A stretch of DNA of 64,000 nucleotides, from positions 496,001-560,000 of the forward strand of contig NZ_JAPPUX010000002.1 in the NCBI RefSeq assembly GCF_026712185.1, read 5' to 3'. Positions 42,356-51,825 of this stretch are shown here, one piece after another; within the stretch, counting starts at the first letter, position 1, and the number at the start of each line of letters is the position of its first letter. The notes under the pieces were generated by a model. The model saw only the letters and a program-made list of their open reading frames with translations. It was not told where the DNA came from and searched no databases. The position numbers and the translations under genes are program-made. Source of the DNA: Nocardioides pini. Its GTDB lineage: Bacteria > Actinomycetota > Actinomycetes > Propionibacteriales > Nocardioidaceae.

Positions 42356-43867
42356 ATGACCGGCGACCCCGCCGCCCCTCACGACCGGCTGCTGGTCGGG
42401 GCCATGCAGACGTCCCCCGACGCGTTCGTCGTCCTCGACCACGAGGACCGGGTGGAGTGGTGGAACCGGGCTGCGGAGCGGCTCTTCGGGTGGCCCGTGG
42501 AGGAGGCAGCGGGGCAGCTGCTCACCGACCTCGTCGTACCTGAGCAGTACCGCGCCGCGCACCACGCAGGACTCCGGCGCCGCGCGGCCGGTGCGCGTCC
42601 ACGCCTGGGAGCAGACCCCGTGCAGGTCGAGGCCCTGTGCCGGGACGGCCGCCGCATCCTGGTGGAGCTCAGCGTGGGTGAGCTCGAGTGGCAGGGAGGG
42701 CGGCGCTTCCATGCGTTCATCCGGGACGTGACGGACCGGGAAGCCGCCCGCGGGGCGCTCGAGCTGAGCGAGAACCGGTCACGCACCGCGTTCGAGAACG
42801 CGCCCGTCGGCATGCTCCTGACCGAGGTGGACGGGGACGGGTTCGGTCAGGTGATGTCGGTGAATCCCGCCGCCGTGGAGATGCTCGGCCGGTCGTACGA
42901 CGAGCTGCGGTCCCTGTCGCTCGGCGCGATCACCCACCGCGACGATGCGCCGCTGGACGCCGATCGGGTGCCCGGGCTCCTGCGGGGCGACGTCGACAAG
43001 CTGCAGTACGAGAAGCGCTTCGTCAGGCCCGACGGTCGGCCGGTGTGGGTGTCGTTCAGCGCCAGTGTCGTGCGCGACATCGACGGCACGCCGATGCACG
43101 CCATCCACCAGCTGGTCGACATCACCGAGCGCCTCGCGGCCGCGCAGCAGCTGGTCCGGCTCAACGACGAGCTGCGACGGACCAACGAGGAGCTCGCCGC
43201 GGCGAACGCCGAGCTCGACCGTTTCACCGCCGCCGTGGCACACGACCTGAAGTCACCGCTGATGGCGATCCTGATGCACGCCGACCTGATGGTGGAGTCG
43301 CACGGCCACGGGGGTGCCCTCCGCGGCGCGGCTGCCATCTCCCGCTCGGCGAGGCGGTTGAACGCCCTCATCGAGGGCCTCCTCGGCTACTCCCGCGCCG
43401 AGCATGCGGCGCTGCGGCGCCAGTGGGTGGACCTCGACACCCTGGTCGACGAGGTCGCGGAGGAGCTCGCCGTCGCTGCCGGCGGACGTCCACGCGTCAC
43501 CCGCGACCGGCTGCCGTCGCTGCACGTCGAGGCCGTCCTGCTCCGACAGGTCGTCGCCAACGTGATCGGGAACGGCCTCAAGTACGTCGCGCCGGACGTG
43601 ACACCGCACGTGCACGTCAGCGCGGAGCAGGACGACTCCACCCAGGCCTGGACGCTGCGCTTCCGCGACAACGGCATCGGCATCCCCTCGGCGTCTCGGG
43701 AGCGGGTCTTCGAGATCTTCCACCGCGAGGCCACGGACCACCCGGGCAGCGGGATCGGCCTGGCGACCTGCCGACGCATCGTCGAGCGGCACGGCGGCCG
43801 GATCTGGGTCGACGACGGGGACGACGGTGGCAGCGTCGTGTCAGTCCTGCTCCCGCCCAGCGGGTAG
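42356..43867 (+). CDS. PAS-PAS sensor histidine kinase, soluble
   Basis: 503 residues without membrane segments. Order: PAS 1 (about 15-125), PAS 2 (about 140-260), a short coiled coil, HisKA with AVAHDLKSPLMAIL (His296) and HATPase with VIGNGLKYV, FRDNGIGIP and GSGIGLATCRRIVERHGG. No response regulator is adjacent. CATACT ends 6 nt before the ATG, so it may also be leaderless. Its 3' end overlaps the convergent SpoIIE phosphatase gene by 27 bp. Confidence 0.92.
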   Translation: MTGDPAAPHDRLLVGAMQTSPDAFVVLDHEDRVEWWNRAAERLFGWPVEEAAGQLLTDLVVPEQYRAAHHAGLRRRAAGARPRLGADPVQVEALCRDGRRILVELSVGELEWQGGRRFHAFIRDVTDREAARGALELSENRSRTAFENAPVGMLLTEVDGDGFGQVMSVNPAAVEMLGRSYDELRSLSLGAITHRDDAPLDADRVPGLLRGDVDKLQYEKRFVRPDGRPVWVSFSASVVRDIDGTPMHAIHQLVDITERLAAAQQLVRLNDELRRTNEELAAANAELDRFTAAVAHDLKSPLMAILMHADLMVESHGHGGALRGAAAISRSARRLNALIEGLLGYSRAEHAALRRQWVDLDTLVDEVAEELAVAAGGRPRVTRDRLPSLHVEAVLLRQVVANVIGNGLKYVAPDVTPHVHVSAEQDDSTQAWTLRFRDNGIGIPSASRERVFEIFHREATDHPGSGIGLATCRRIVERHGGRIWVDDGDDGGSVVSVLLPPSG

Positions 43868-45655
43868 GCGCTCGCCGTCGAACTTCACGACGAGCATCGC
43901 CAGGTCGTCGGCCAGCTCCTCGCCGCCGTGGAAGGCGCGGACGGCGGCGAGCACCTCCCCCGCCAGCTCGTCGGCGGACAGGTCGCGGTGCTTGCGCATC
44001 ACCTCGGCGACCCCCTCGGAACCGAACTGGTCCCGGCCCAGGCGCGCCTCGACCAGCCCGTCGGTGAACACGCACAGCACCTCGCCGGGCGCCAGCTCGA
44101 CCGCGGCGTCGTGCAGCTCCGGGTCGTCGAAGAGCGCGAGCGCGGTGCCGAGCGTGCCGACCTCCTCCACCTCGCCGTCGGTCCGGAGGACCAGCGGCCA
44201 GTGGTGGCCGGCGAGCGTCAGCGTGATGCGCAGCGGGGCCGGCGAGGCGTCGGTCGCGCGAGGCGGTCGCAGGTGCCCGTGCACGAGCGTGCAGTGCCGC
44301 TCGGACTCGGTCTGCGCCTGCAGGACCGTGTTGACCTCGTGCAACGTCGCCGCGGGCGACAGCGCCGGGTCGGCGAGCGCGCGCAACGTGTAGCGGGTGG
44401 CGACGCTGACGGCAGCCGCCTCCGCGCCCTTGCCGCTGACGTCGCCGAGCACGAACGCCCACGTGTCCCCGTCCAGGGCGAACACGTCGATGAAGTCGCC
44501 ACCGATCTCGCGTCCGTCACCGGCGGGGACGTAGCGGCTGGCCAGGTCGCACCCCGGCACGTCCGGCAACCGCGTCGGCACCATGCTGGCCTGCAGGGTC
44601 GCGGCGACGCGGGATCGGTCGTCGAGGACCTGTTGGAGGCGCTGCTGGTCGCGGACCCGCTCGGTCACCTCGCGCAGCACGACGAGCTCCCCCGCCGGGC
44701 GACCCGCGACGTCGGTGAGGGGCTGCTGGCTGACGTCGAAGGTCCTGGGGTTGCCACCCGCCTCGTCGGCCAGCACGAGCCCGCCCGGACCGACCTCCAC
44801 GATCTCCGAGGTGGCCATCAGGTCGCTCACCCGCCTCCCGACGAGCTCGCCGCGGGTCCTGCCCGCGAGCGCCACGGCCGCCGGGTTGACGTCGACCACC
44901 CGCTCGAACGCGTCGAGGACGAAGACGGCGTCGGCCATGCTCTCGACGACCGCGCTGCGGGCCAGCGGGGCGAGGTCCACCAGGCGCTCCTCGAACAGGC
45001 CCCACACCAGCAGCCCTCCGGTCACGATGAACGCGAACGGCGTCAGGTCGATGAGCGCGAACCAGCCGACCTCGAGGTTGTGCAGGATGTTGGCCGCCCA
45101 GGGCAGCAACGCCGAGGCGAGCAATACCAGGGCCATCCGCCGGTAGGTCCGCGCCAGCCGCACCATGCTGGCGACGAACAGCACCGTCGCGCCGACGAGC
45201 AGCACGTTGTTGTAGGCGAAGATCGCCCAGAACGCGGGGCCCGACTCGACGACCGGCAGGTCGTGGGTGCCGGCCGGGTCCGAGTAGGAGCGCACCAGGT
45301 CGTGCGTGGCCGGCACCGCCAGCACCAGCAACGCAGCCACGGCCGGGACGGCCAGCAGGGCCACCAGCCGCCGGGTGACCAGCCGGCCGCGGCCGGTGTA
45401 CTGGAGCGCGAAGACCAGCCAGGCGGGCGCGAGCGTGACGATGCCGACGTACTTGAGGTCACCCCACAGCCTCTTGGTCGCCACGTCGTCGACGGAGAGC
45501 TCCACGGCGTACGCCGTCCCCCACCACGCCACGGCGACCAGCAGCACCGCCAGGCTCCAGCCCATCGCCGTGCCGCGACGCCAGGCGACGTACGCCGCCA
45601 GCGCGGCCAGCACCAGCCCGGCGCCGGCCATCAGGGTCGCGAGCAGCGTCAGCAC
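43841..45655 (-). CDS. 7TM-PAS-SpoIIE protein phosphatase (PP2C)
   Basis: 604 residues. The N-terminal 220 or so make seven helices of the histidine-kinase 7TM type; a PAS domain follows (about 235-350), then an SpoIIE/RsbU PP2C phosphatase with GREIGGDFIDVFALDGDTW, VLGDVSGKGAEAAAV and LCVFTDGLVEAR; a late ADDLAMLVVKF supplies the last metal ligand. Such phosphatases reactivate anti-anti-sigma factors, so it may feed a SigB/F-type sigma factor such as that at 57131. The GTG at 45655 follows GGGAGG. A DosR-like box lies 141 bp upstream. Confidence 0.92.
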   Translation of the reverse strand: MLTLLATLMAGAGLVLAALAAYVAWRRGTAMGWSLAVLLVAVAWWGTAYAVELSVDDVATKRLWGDLKYVGIVTLAPAWLVFALQYTGRGRLVTRRLVALLAVPAVAALLVLAVPATHDLVRSYSDPAGTHDLPVVESGPAFWAIFAYNNVLLVGATVLFVASMVRLARTYRRMALVLLASALLPWAANILHNLEVGWFALIDLTPFAFIVTGGLLVWGLFEERLVDLAPLARSAVVESMADAVFVLDAFERVVDVNPAAVALAGRTRGELVGRRVSDLMATSEIVEVGPGGLVLADEAGGNPRTFDVSQQPLTDVAGRPAGELVVLREVTERVRDQQRLQQVLDDRSRVAATLQASMVPTRLPDVPGCDLASRYVPAGDGREIGGDFIDVFALDGDTWAFVLGDVSGKGAEAAAVSVATRYTLRALADPALSPAATLHEVNTVLQAQTESERHCTLVHGHLRPPRATDASPAPLRITLTLAGHHWPLVLRTDGEVEEVGTLGTALALFDDPELHDAAVELAPGEVLCVFTDGLVEARLGRDQFGSEGVAEVMRKHRDLSADELAGEVLAAVRAFHGGEELADDLAMLVVKFDGERLPAGREQD

Positions 45656-45975
45656 TGGATCCTCCCGCGCTCGGACCCGCCCACGCGCCCCTCGCGCGGC
45701 CGGTACCTCCACGCTAGTCGCAGGCTCACGGGACGTCAGGGGTTCCTGCGTGGTCGTGCCTCCTTTGGGTGAGGCAGCGAAGACCGATCACCCGGAGGAC
45801 CTTCGCCCCTGCCGCAGGCCCCGCGCCGATCCTGGCCCACGGCTTCGCCAACAGCATCGGCTTCACGTGGTTCTACTTCGTCGGCCCGTTCTACGGCCCT
45901 GTGGTGAGCGCGGCGCGCCAGCCATTGGGTGGTCCGACGATCTCGCTCGGCGTACCGAGCGGGCGAGGGGGCCGG
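45656..45975. other. 320-bp spacer between the phosphatase and aquaporin genes
   Basis: It contains the DosR-like box at 45796. A plus-strand open stretch (about 45820-45935) encodes a hydrophobic peptide around NSIGFTWFYFVGPFYGP with no convincing start, end or homologue; it might be a gene remnant. Confidence 0.35.
45796..45810. promoter_or_regulatory. DosR-like box upstream of the SpoIIE phosphatase gene
   Basis: AGGACCTTCGCCCCT fits RGGAC-CTTS-GSCCC. It is 141 bp from the phosphatase start on the minus strand. Confidence 0.45.
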
Positions 45976-46719
45976 TCAGGCCTCCATGGCCTCGGGGAGG
46001 CTGACGGCCGCCTCGTCGCCGAGGAGCGTCGCGTAGGAGAAGCCGGCGATGAGGCCACCGACGACGGGGGCGAGGATGAACAGCCAGAGCTGGGCGATCG
46101 CGTCACCGCCGGCGAAGAGGCCGACACCGATGGACCGCGCCGGGTTCACCGACGTGTTGGTCACGGGGATGCTGATCAGGTGGATCAGGGTCAACGCCAG
46201 GCCGATGGCCAGCGGCGCCAGGCCCTTGGGCGCCCGGCTGTCGGTGGCTCCGAGGATCACCCACAGGAAGACCGCGGTCAGCAGGACCTCGATGACCAGG
46301 CACGCGAGGAGGTTGTAGCCCATGGGTGAGCGATCCCCGTAGCCGTTCGACGCGAAGCCGCTCTCCTGCGCGGAGAAGCCGTCCAGCCCGTTGGCCACGA
46401 CGAGCAGGACCGCGCCGGCCGCGATCCCGGCGACCACCTGGGTGGCGAGGTAGGCAGGCGTCTCCCTCCACGCGATCCGACCGCCGGCCGCTGCGCCGAG
46501 GGTGACGGCGGGGTTGAAGTGGCCTCCCGAGATGTGGCCGACCGCGTAGGCCATCGTCAGGACGGTCAGGCCGAAGGCCAGGGAGACACCGAGCCAACCG
46601 ACGCCGACCTCCTTGTTGGTCGTCGCCAGCACGGCCGTCCCGCACCCGCCGAAGACGAGGACGAAGGTGCCGAGGAACTCGGCCGCGAGGCGCTTGCTCA
46701 TGCTGGGCTCGACTGCCAT
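45976..46719 (-). CDS. aqpZ: Aquaporin Z-type water channel
   Basis: 247 residues, six transmembrane helices, with both half-helix motifs: [11 protein letters not shown] and [10 protein letters not shown]. Arg follows the second NPA as in water-selective channels. The ATG at 46719 follows GGAGGAGATC; a later ATG at 46701 is less likely. It is divergent from the GNAT-fusion gene. Confidence 0.93.
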   Translation of the reverse strand: MAVEPSMSKRLAAEFLGTFVLVFGGCGTAVLATTNKEVGVGWLGVSLAFGLTVLTMAYAVGHISGGHFNPAVTLGAAAGGRIAWRETPAYLATQVVAGIAAGAVLLVVANGLDGFSAQESGFASNGYGDRSPMGYNLLACLVIEVLLTAVFLWVILGATDSRAPKGLAPLAIGLALTLIHLISIPVTNTSVNPARSIGVGLFAGGDAIAQLWLFILAPVVGGLIAGFSYATLLGDEAAVSLPEAMEA

Positions 46720-46868
46720 GACGATCTCCTCCACTGCCTGCGACACCGAACGGTCGGTCGTGTCCTTCGAGTATCACCTCGACGAGGCCGATCGCGGGGA
46801 CCGGTGCAGACCACACGTCGCGTCGCGGGGCGCTGGCAGGTCGCGGCCCGCTCTGGCACGTTGGGGGC

Positions 46869-49556
46869 GTGACCGACCAGGCGGCTCCGACCCTCGTCCC
46901 CCGGGAGTGGAGCGCGGAGCCTGCCGACGTGCTGCTCGCCGACGGGACCATCGCGGTCATCAGGTCGCTGCGCGAGGACGACCACGACGCCGTGCTCCAG
47001 CTGCACGAGTCGGTGTCGACGGACACGCTCCGACTGCGCTTCTTCTCCCCCAGCCGTGAGGCCGGTCGGCGCTACGTCGACCACCTCTTCGCTCCCGGCA
47101 ACACCGCGTCGGCGGCTCTGGTGGCCCTGGTCCAGGGGCGTGTCGCCGGCCTGGCGACCGCCGAGCTGCTCTCCCCCGACGCCGCGGAGGTCGCTTTCCT
47201 CGTCGCCGACGAGGACCGGGGACGGGGCCTGGGCAGCCTGCTGCTGGAGCACCTCGCCGCCCTCGGCCGGCGCCACGGGGTCAGCCGCTTCGAGGCGGAG
47301 GTCCTCGGCGACAACTACGGGATGCTCGGCGTGTTCCGCGCGGCGGGGTTCGGTGCCACCCGCCGGACCGTCGCCGGGGAGGTGGAGGTCGAGCTGCGCA
47401 CCGACGCCTCGCGCGAGGCGGTCGAGGCGGCCGACCGCCGCGACTGGCGCGCCGCCGCCCGTTCCCTCCGGCCGTTGCTGCACCCGACGAGCGTCGCCGT
47501 GGTCGGCGTACGACGATCCGCGGGGGGCTTCGGGCACGGGGTGCTCGAGGCGATCCGGAGCTCCACCTACGCCGGCGACCTGCACGTGGTGCACCCCGAG
47601 GCGGACGTCATCGACGACCTGCCGACGGTGCGCCGCCTGACCGACCTCGACGGGCCGGTCGACCTGGTCGTGGTCGCGGTCCCGGCCGACGGCGTCGCCG
47701 ACGTGCTGCGGGACGCCGCCGAGAACGGAGCGGGCGCGGCGGTGGTCATCTCGTCGGGCTTCTCGGGCAACGGCAGCGACGAGCGTCGCCAGGAGCTGCT
47801 CGGCCTGGCGCGCGCCCACAGCCTCCGCCTGGTCGGCCCGAACTCACAGGGCGTGCTGGCGAACGGCATCGGTCTCAACGCGACGCTCCTCCATGACGTG
47901 CCCGAGGTGGGCGGCCTCGCCGTCGCGTCCCAGTCCGGCGGCATGGGATTCGCGCTGCTCGACCTCGCCCGCGACGTCGGGCTCGGCGTGCAGGCGTTCG
48001 TGTCGCTCGGCGACAAGGTCGACGTGTCGAGCAACGACCTCCTCGCGGCGTGGATGGACGACGAGTCGGTCGCGGCCGGCGCGCTCTACCTCGAGTCGTT
48101 CGGCAACGCGCTCAAGTTCGCCCGCACCGCGCGACGCTTCGCCGAGCAGAAGCCGCTGCTCGCGGTGGTGGGCGGCCGCGCGCGGGCGCGACAGGACCCG
48201 TCGGCCTCCTCGACCGTCGGGGTCGGTGTCGACGCGCTGCTCGACCAGTCGGGCGTGATCGCCTGCCGGACCGGTGCGGAGCTGACCGAGACCGCGCTGC
48301 TGCTGGTGCAGCAGCCGCTGCCCTCCGGTCTCCGGGTGTGCATCGTCTCCAACACCGGTGGCGTGGGCGCCCTCACGACCGATCGGGCCGACGGCCAGGG
48401 CATGGTCGTCGCGCCGACGTCGTACGACCTGGACGCCGCCCTGCGCGCGGCCGTCCCGGGCGCGGTCGACGTCCGCAACCCGGTCGACCTCGGAGCCGAC
48501 GTGACGCCCGAGGCGCTCACCGCGGCCCTGCGCGCCGTGCTCGACGCCGGCGAGGCCGACGCCGTCCTGGTCGTGCTCGTCGCCAACCGGCTGGCGGACC
48601 GCGATGCGCTCTTCGACGCCGTCGCCCGGGCGCGGCCGGCAGGGGCCGGCGTGCCCCTGCTCCTGGTCACCCCCGGCGCCGCCTTCGACGCGGCCCGCGG
48701 GCTCCCGGGTGTCACGGTCTACCGCACCACGGACGCGGCGATCGGGGCGCTGGGCAGGGCGATGCGCTACGCCGCGTGGCGACGCGTCCCGGCGGACCAG
48801 CCCGAGGTCGAGCTCGGCACCCGCGGCGTGCACGCCCGCACCTGGGCGCGGTCGCGCCTCGCCGCCAGGCGCGGCGAGCCGGAGTGGCTGGCACCCTCCG
48901 CGCAGGCCGAGCTGCTGGCCCCCTACGGCATCCACCTCGTCGGCCGGATCGCGCCCGGACCGGACGAGGCACAGGCGGTCGCGGCGGACATCGGCTACCC
49001 CGTGGCCGTGAAGGTCGCCGACCCGACGGTCCTGCACAAGTCCGACCGCGGCCTGGTGAGGATCGACCTGCGCACCGTCGGCGACGTCGCCGACGCCGTC
49101 CGACGCTTCGCCGACGAGCTCGGCCGCGACCGTGTCGACGTCCTCGTGCAGCCGCTGGTCCTCGGCCACCTCGCATCCGTCGGCCTCGTGCGCGACCCGC
49201 AGCTCGGCCCGCTCGTCCGCGTCGCGGGCGGCGCCGCCGGTCCCGTCGACAGCTGGGCCGACGAGGTGCTGCTGCTCCCGCCCGTCGGCGCTGCCGACGC
49301 CGCCCGCGCCGTGCGGGCCCTGCGCCTGTGGCCCCAGCTGGTGGGCGACCACGGCCTCGAGGAGGTCGATCTCGCCCCGCTCGAGGCGCTGGTGGCGTCG
49401 GTGGGCCGGCTCGCCGTCGACGTGCCCCACGTCTCCGACCTCACCCTCGAGCCGGTGGTCGTCAACGCACACGGCCTCTTCTGCGTCGACGTCAAGGTGC
49501 GCATCGCCGAGCCGCCCGAGCTCGACACCGGCATCCCGCGCCGGCTGCGACCCTAG
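46869..49556 (+). CDS. GNAT acetyltransferase fused to acyl-CoA synthetase (Pat/ACD-like)
   Basis: 895 residues: an N-terminal GNAT domain (about 20-180, EDRGRGLGSLLLEHLAALGR), a CoA-binding domain (about 200-330), a succinyl-CoA-ligase-like domain (to about 640) and a C-terminal ATP-grasp domain (VAVKVADPTVLHKSDRGLV). Such proteins act as protein lysine acetyltransferases that tune acetyl-CoA synthetase. The phosphohistidine of active ADP-forming acyl-CoA synthetases (SHTG) is replaced by SSTV at 447-450, so the synthetase part is probably a regulatory CoA sensor. The GNAT half is N-terminal, opposite to Escherichia coli PatZ. Start is GTG at 46869. Confidence 0.88.
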   Translation: MTDQAAPTLVPREWSAEPADVLLADGTIAVIRSLREDDHDAVLQLHESVSTDTLRLRFFSPSREAGRRYVDHLFAPGNTASAALVALVQGRVAGLATAELLSPDAAEVAFLVADEDRGRGLGSLLLEHLAALGRRHGVSRFEAEVLGDNYGMLGVFRAAGFGATRRTVAGEVEVELRTDASREAVEAADRRDWRAAARSLRPLLHPTSVAVVGVRRSAGGFGHGVLEAIRSSTYAGDLHVVHPEADVIDDLPTVRRLTDLDGPVDLVVVAVPADGVADVLRDAAENGAGAAVVISSGFSGNGSDERRQELLGLARAHSLRLVGPNSQGVLANGIGLNATLLHDVPEVGGLAVASQSGGMGFALLDLARDVGLGVQAFVSLGDKVDVSSNDLLAAWMDDESVAAGALYLESFGNALKFARTARRFAEQKPLLAVVGGRARARQDPSASSTVGVGVDALLDQSGVIACRTGAELTETALLLVQQPLPSGLRVCIVSNTGGVGALTTDRADGQGMVVAPTSYDLDAALRAAVPGAVDVRNPVDLGADVTPEALTAALRAVLDAGEADAVLVVLVANRLADRDALFDAVARARPAGAGVPLLLVTPGAAFDAARGLPGVTVYRTTDAAIGALGRAMRYAAWRRVPADQPEVELGTRGVHARTWARSRLAARRGEPEWLAPSAQAELLAPYGIHLVGRIAPGPDEAQAVAADIGYPVAVKVADPTVLHKSDRGLVRIDLRTVGDVADAVRRFADELGRDRVDVLVQPLVLGHLASVGLVRDPQLGPLVRVAGGAAGPVDSWADEVLLLPPVGAADAARAVRALRLWPQLVGDHGLEEVDLAPLEALVASVGRLAVDVPHVSDLTLEPVVVNAHGLFCVDVKVRIAEPPELDTGIPRRLRP

Positions 49557-49963
49557 TCGTCGGCCCGGTCGTCCCTGACCGCGCGGAGGAGGCTCCGGCG
49601 GACGAGCCCGTTCGCGAGCGGAGGCAGGGCCACGAGGTCGAACCACTCGATCTCGTCGTGCTCGTCGGGAGCGAGGTTGGCCGGCGTCCCTTGCCAGCCG
49701 GTCACGAGCCACGCGCTCAGCTCCACCGGCTCGCCGGCGGGCCGGACGACGACTCGGCAGAGATGCGACGTCGCCCCGCTCGCGATCCGCACCCCGAGCT
49801 CCTCGCGCAGCTCCCGGGCCAGCGCCTGCCTCTCCGACTCACCGTCCTCGACGACTCCGCCGGGGAGGTCCCACACGCCCGGGAAGGCTCGCTTGCGCGC
49901 ACTCCGGTGACCGAGGAGCACCCGGTCCTCGCGGACCAGCGCACCGACCACGACCCTCACCAT
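49553..49963 (-). CDS. NUDIX hydrolase
   Basis: 136 residues. The Nudix box GGVVEDGESERQALARELRE continues into ELGV with all conserved Glu and Arg residues. A pyrophosphohydrolase of unknown substrate. Its stop overlaps the end of the convergent GNAT-fusion gene by 4 bp. Start is ATG at 49963. Confidence 0.88.
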   Translation of the reverse strand: MVRVVVGALVREDRVLLGHRSARKRAFPGVWDLPGGVVEDGESERQALARELREELGVRIASGATSHLCRVVVRPAGEPVELSAWLVTGWQGTPANLAPDEHDEIEWFDLVALPPLANGLVRRSLLRAVRDDRADD

Positions 49964-50020
49964 CCGCGGATCACACCACGGACGTCCGACACCCCGGGTA
50001 CCCGCGATGATCGGGGTGTG

Positions 50021-50732
50021 ATGCTCAGCCGAGAAGACGTCCAGGCCGCAGAGGCGCGGATCAGCGGGCGAGTGCGACGGACGCCCCTGTTGCGCCCCTC
50101 CGGTCGCGGCGCCGTGTGGCTCAAGTGCGAGTTCCTCCAGCACTGTGGGGTGTTCAAGACCCGAGGTGCGTTCAACCGCCAGCTGGCGGGACTGGAGTCC
50201 CGCGAGATCGGTGACGCCGGCATCGTCGTGGCCTCAGGCGGCAACGCGGGTCTCGCTCAGGCGTTCGCGGCACGGGAGCTGGGCATCCGGGCCACCGTCT
50301 TCGTGCCGCAGACGGCTCCCGAGGTCAAGGTCCAACGCATCCGGGCCTATGGCGCGGAGGTGAGGTACGCCGGCAGCGAGTACGCCGAGGCCCACCGAGC
50401 AGCGGTCACTTTCGGGGAGGAGACCGGCGCAGCCTTCGCCCATGCCTACGACCACTCGAGGTCGCGGCTGGAGCGGGCACCCTCGCCGAGGAGATCCTGG
50501 AGGACGAACCGTCCATCGACACCATCATCGTCGCCGTCTCGTCACGGACGACGAGATCGTTCGTGCCAGGTCGAGCCTGTGGAGCGAGTACCGCGTGCCG
50601 TCCGAGACGGGGGCGGCCACGGCGTACGCCGCGTTGCTCTCGGGCCGGTACGTGCCAGAGGAGGACGAGCGCGTCGCGGTCGTCGTCTGCGGCGCCAACA
50701 CGGATCCGGCCACGCTGGACCGAGGCGACTGA
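50021..50732 (+). pseudogene. Threonine/serine dehydratase, frameshifted and internally deleted
   Basis: The ATG at 50021 begins a PLP-enzyme of the threonine dehydratase family: RTPLLRPSGRGAVWLKCEFL, the PLP lysine in GVFKTRGAFNR (Lys46) and VASGGNAGLAQAFA. At about 50456 one base is missing, and the reading moves to the frame giving EVAAGAGTLAEEILEDEPSI. At about 50540 it changes frame again, straight from TIIVAV to VTDDEIVRARSSLWSEYRVP, skipping roughly 75 residues that should include the glycine-rich PLP phosphate loop. The end (VVVCGANTDPATL) is recognisable. It cannot make an active enzyme. Confidence 0.85.
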
Positions 50733-50746
50733 CGAATGACCCCGGA

Positions 50747-51310
50747 TCACCCGGGCCCCACCCTCTCGCGGAGGCCTCCGGCCAGCCACGAGATCGTGAC
50801 GAGGTCGATCGCCTCACCAGCGACCGCGACCAGCCACTTCCTCCTGACGGGTCCCATCCGGAGTCGCAGGCGGACGCGCGCGGACCCCGGGTCCAGCGGC
50901 GCGACCGCGATCGCCCACGTCACGTCGGTCCGGCCTCGACGGGAGGTGTGGACGAGGGTGTGTGGCGGATCGATCTCAGCCACGGTGAAGGTCTCGTCCC
51001 TGCCGCCGTAGTCGGGGATCACCGAGCCCACGACGAGGTGCTGCCACCGCTGGTCGACGATTCGCGACGCACGTCGTGACCTGGGCACCACGCGCTCGAC
51101 GCGGTGCGTCATGTACCAGCCGGCGCGACCCTTGCCCAGCTGCACCAACCACGGCCACACGTCCTCCGGCGACGCGCGGAGGGTGAACGCGCGGTCCATG
51201 ACGGCGTCGGGGCGGCTGATGAGCGCGTCCCCAGGCATCGGTGAGTCGACCTCCGCAGCGGTCGGTCGGACCTGGTCCAGGCCCAGCGCACGTGACAGCT
51301 TGGAACTCAT
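50747..51310 (-). CDS. SRPBCC-fold hypothetical protein
   Basis: 187 residues. The region MDRAFTLRASPEDVWPWLVQ, LGKGRAGWYM and the later strands (TLVHTSRRGRTDVTWAIAV) fit the START/polyketide-cyclase (SRPBCC) ligand-binding fold. Function unknown. AGGAGACGGG precedes the ATG at 51310. It is convergent with the dehydratase pseudogene and divergent from the HU gene. Confidence 0.72.
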   Translation of the reverse strand: MSSKLSRALGLDQVRPTAAEVDSPMPGDALISRPDAVMDRAFTLRASPEDVWPWLVQLGKGRAGWYMTHRVERVVPRSRRASRIVDQRWQHLVVGSVIPDYGGRDETFTVAEIDPPHTLVHTSRRGRTDVTWAIAVAPLDPGSARVRLRLRMGPVRRKWLVAVAGEAIDLVTISWLAGGLRERVGPG

Positions 51311-51470
51311 CCCGTCTCCTTCGTCCCACGGTATCTGTCGCCCTCGGTGCTGGTGCGAGAGCCAGGGCGCGCGATCTCCCCTCACCCCTTGGGGCTGGGG
51401 CACTGCGCACCGAGGCGGAGGGGGGATGTTGAATGGCGGCTGTCCGTAACCCGATGAGCAGGAGCTCTAC

Positions 51471-51746
51471 GTGAACAAGACTGAACTGCGCGACGCCATC
51501 GCCTCGCACGCCGAGCTGAGCAACGCCCAGGCCGACAAGGCCCTCGAGGCCGTCATCACCTCCATCACGAACGCCGTCGCCGGCGGTGACAAGGTCACCG
51601 TCCCGGGCTTCGGCACGTTCGAGTCCCGGGAGCGTTCGGCTCGCACCGGTCGCAACCCGCAGACCGGCGAGACGATGGAGATCGCGGCCAGCAAGGCGCC
51701 CGCCTTCAAGCCGGCCGCAGCGTTCAAGAACGCCGTCAACGGCTGA
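51471..51746 (+). CDS. HU-family DNA-binding protein
   Basis: 91 residues, single HU domain: MNKTELRDAIASHAELSNAQ at the dimer part, VTVPGFGTFE, and the DNA-gripping arm ARTGRNPQTGETMEI. There is no lysine-rich mycobacterial-type tail. The GTG at 51471 follows AGGAG. A second HU is expected elsewhere in the genome. Confidence 0.95.
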   Translation: MNKTELRDAIASHAELSNAQADKALEAVITSITNAVAGGDKVTVPGFGTFESRERSARTGRNPQTGETMEIAASKAPAFKPAAAFKNAVNG

Positions 51747-51760
51747 CCGTTGCGTCTCGA

Positions 51761-51776
51761 CGAGCCACGCGGCTCG
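51761..51776 (+). terminator. Short hairpin after the HU gene
   Basis: CGAGCC-acgc-GGCTCG, 14 bp past the HU stop; no T-run. Confidence 0.4.
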
Positions 51777-51825
51777 CGGCACCCAGGAGAAGACCGACCA
51801 GTCTTCGGGTGCGGCGGGCCGCGTG

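Noticed and set aside
47844..51079. Long open frames antisense to, or out of frame with, the GNAT-fusion gene and its neighbours
   Set aside because: The true frame carries clear GNAT, CoA-binding and ATP-grasp motifs; the others are Arg/Pro-rich shadows.
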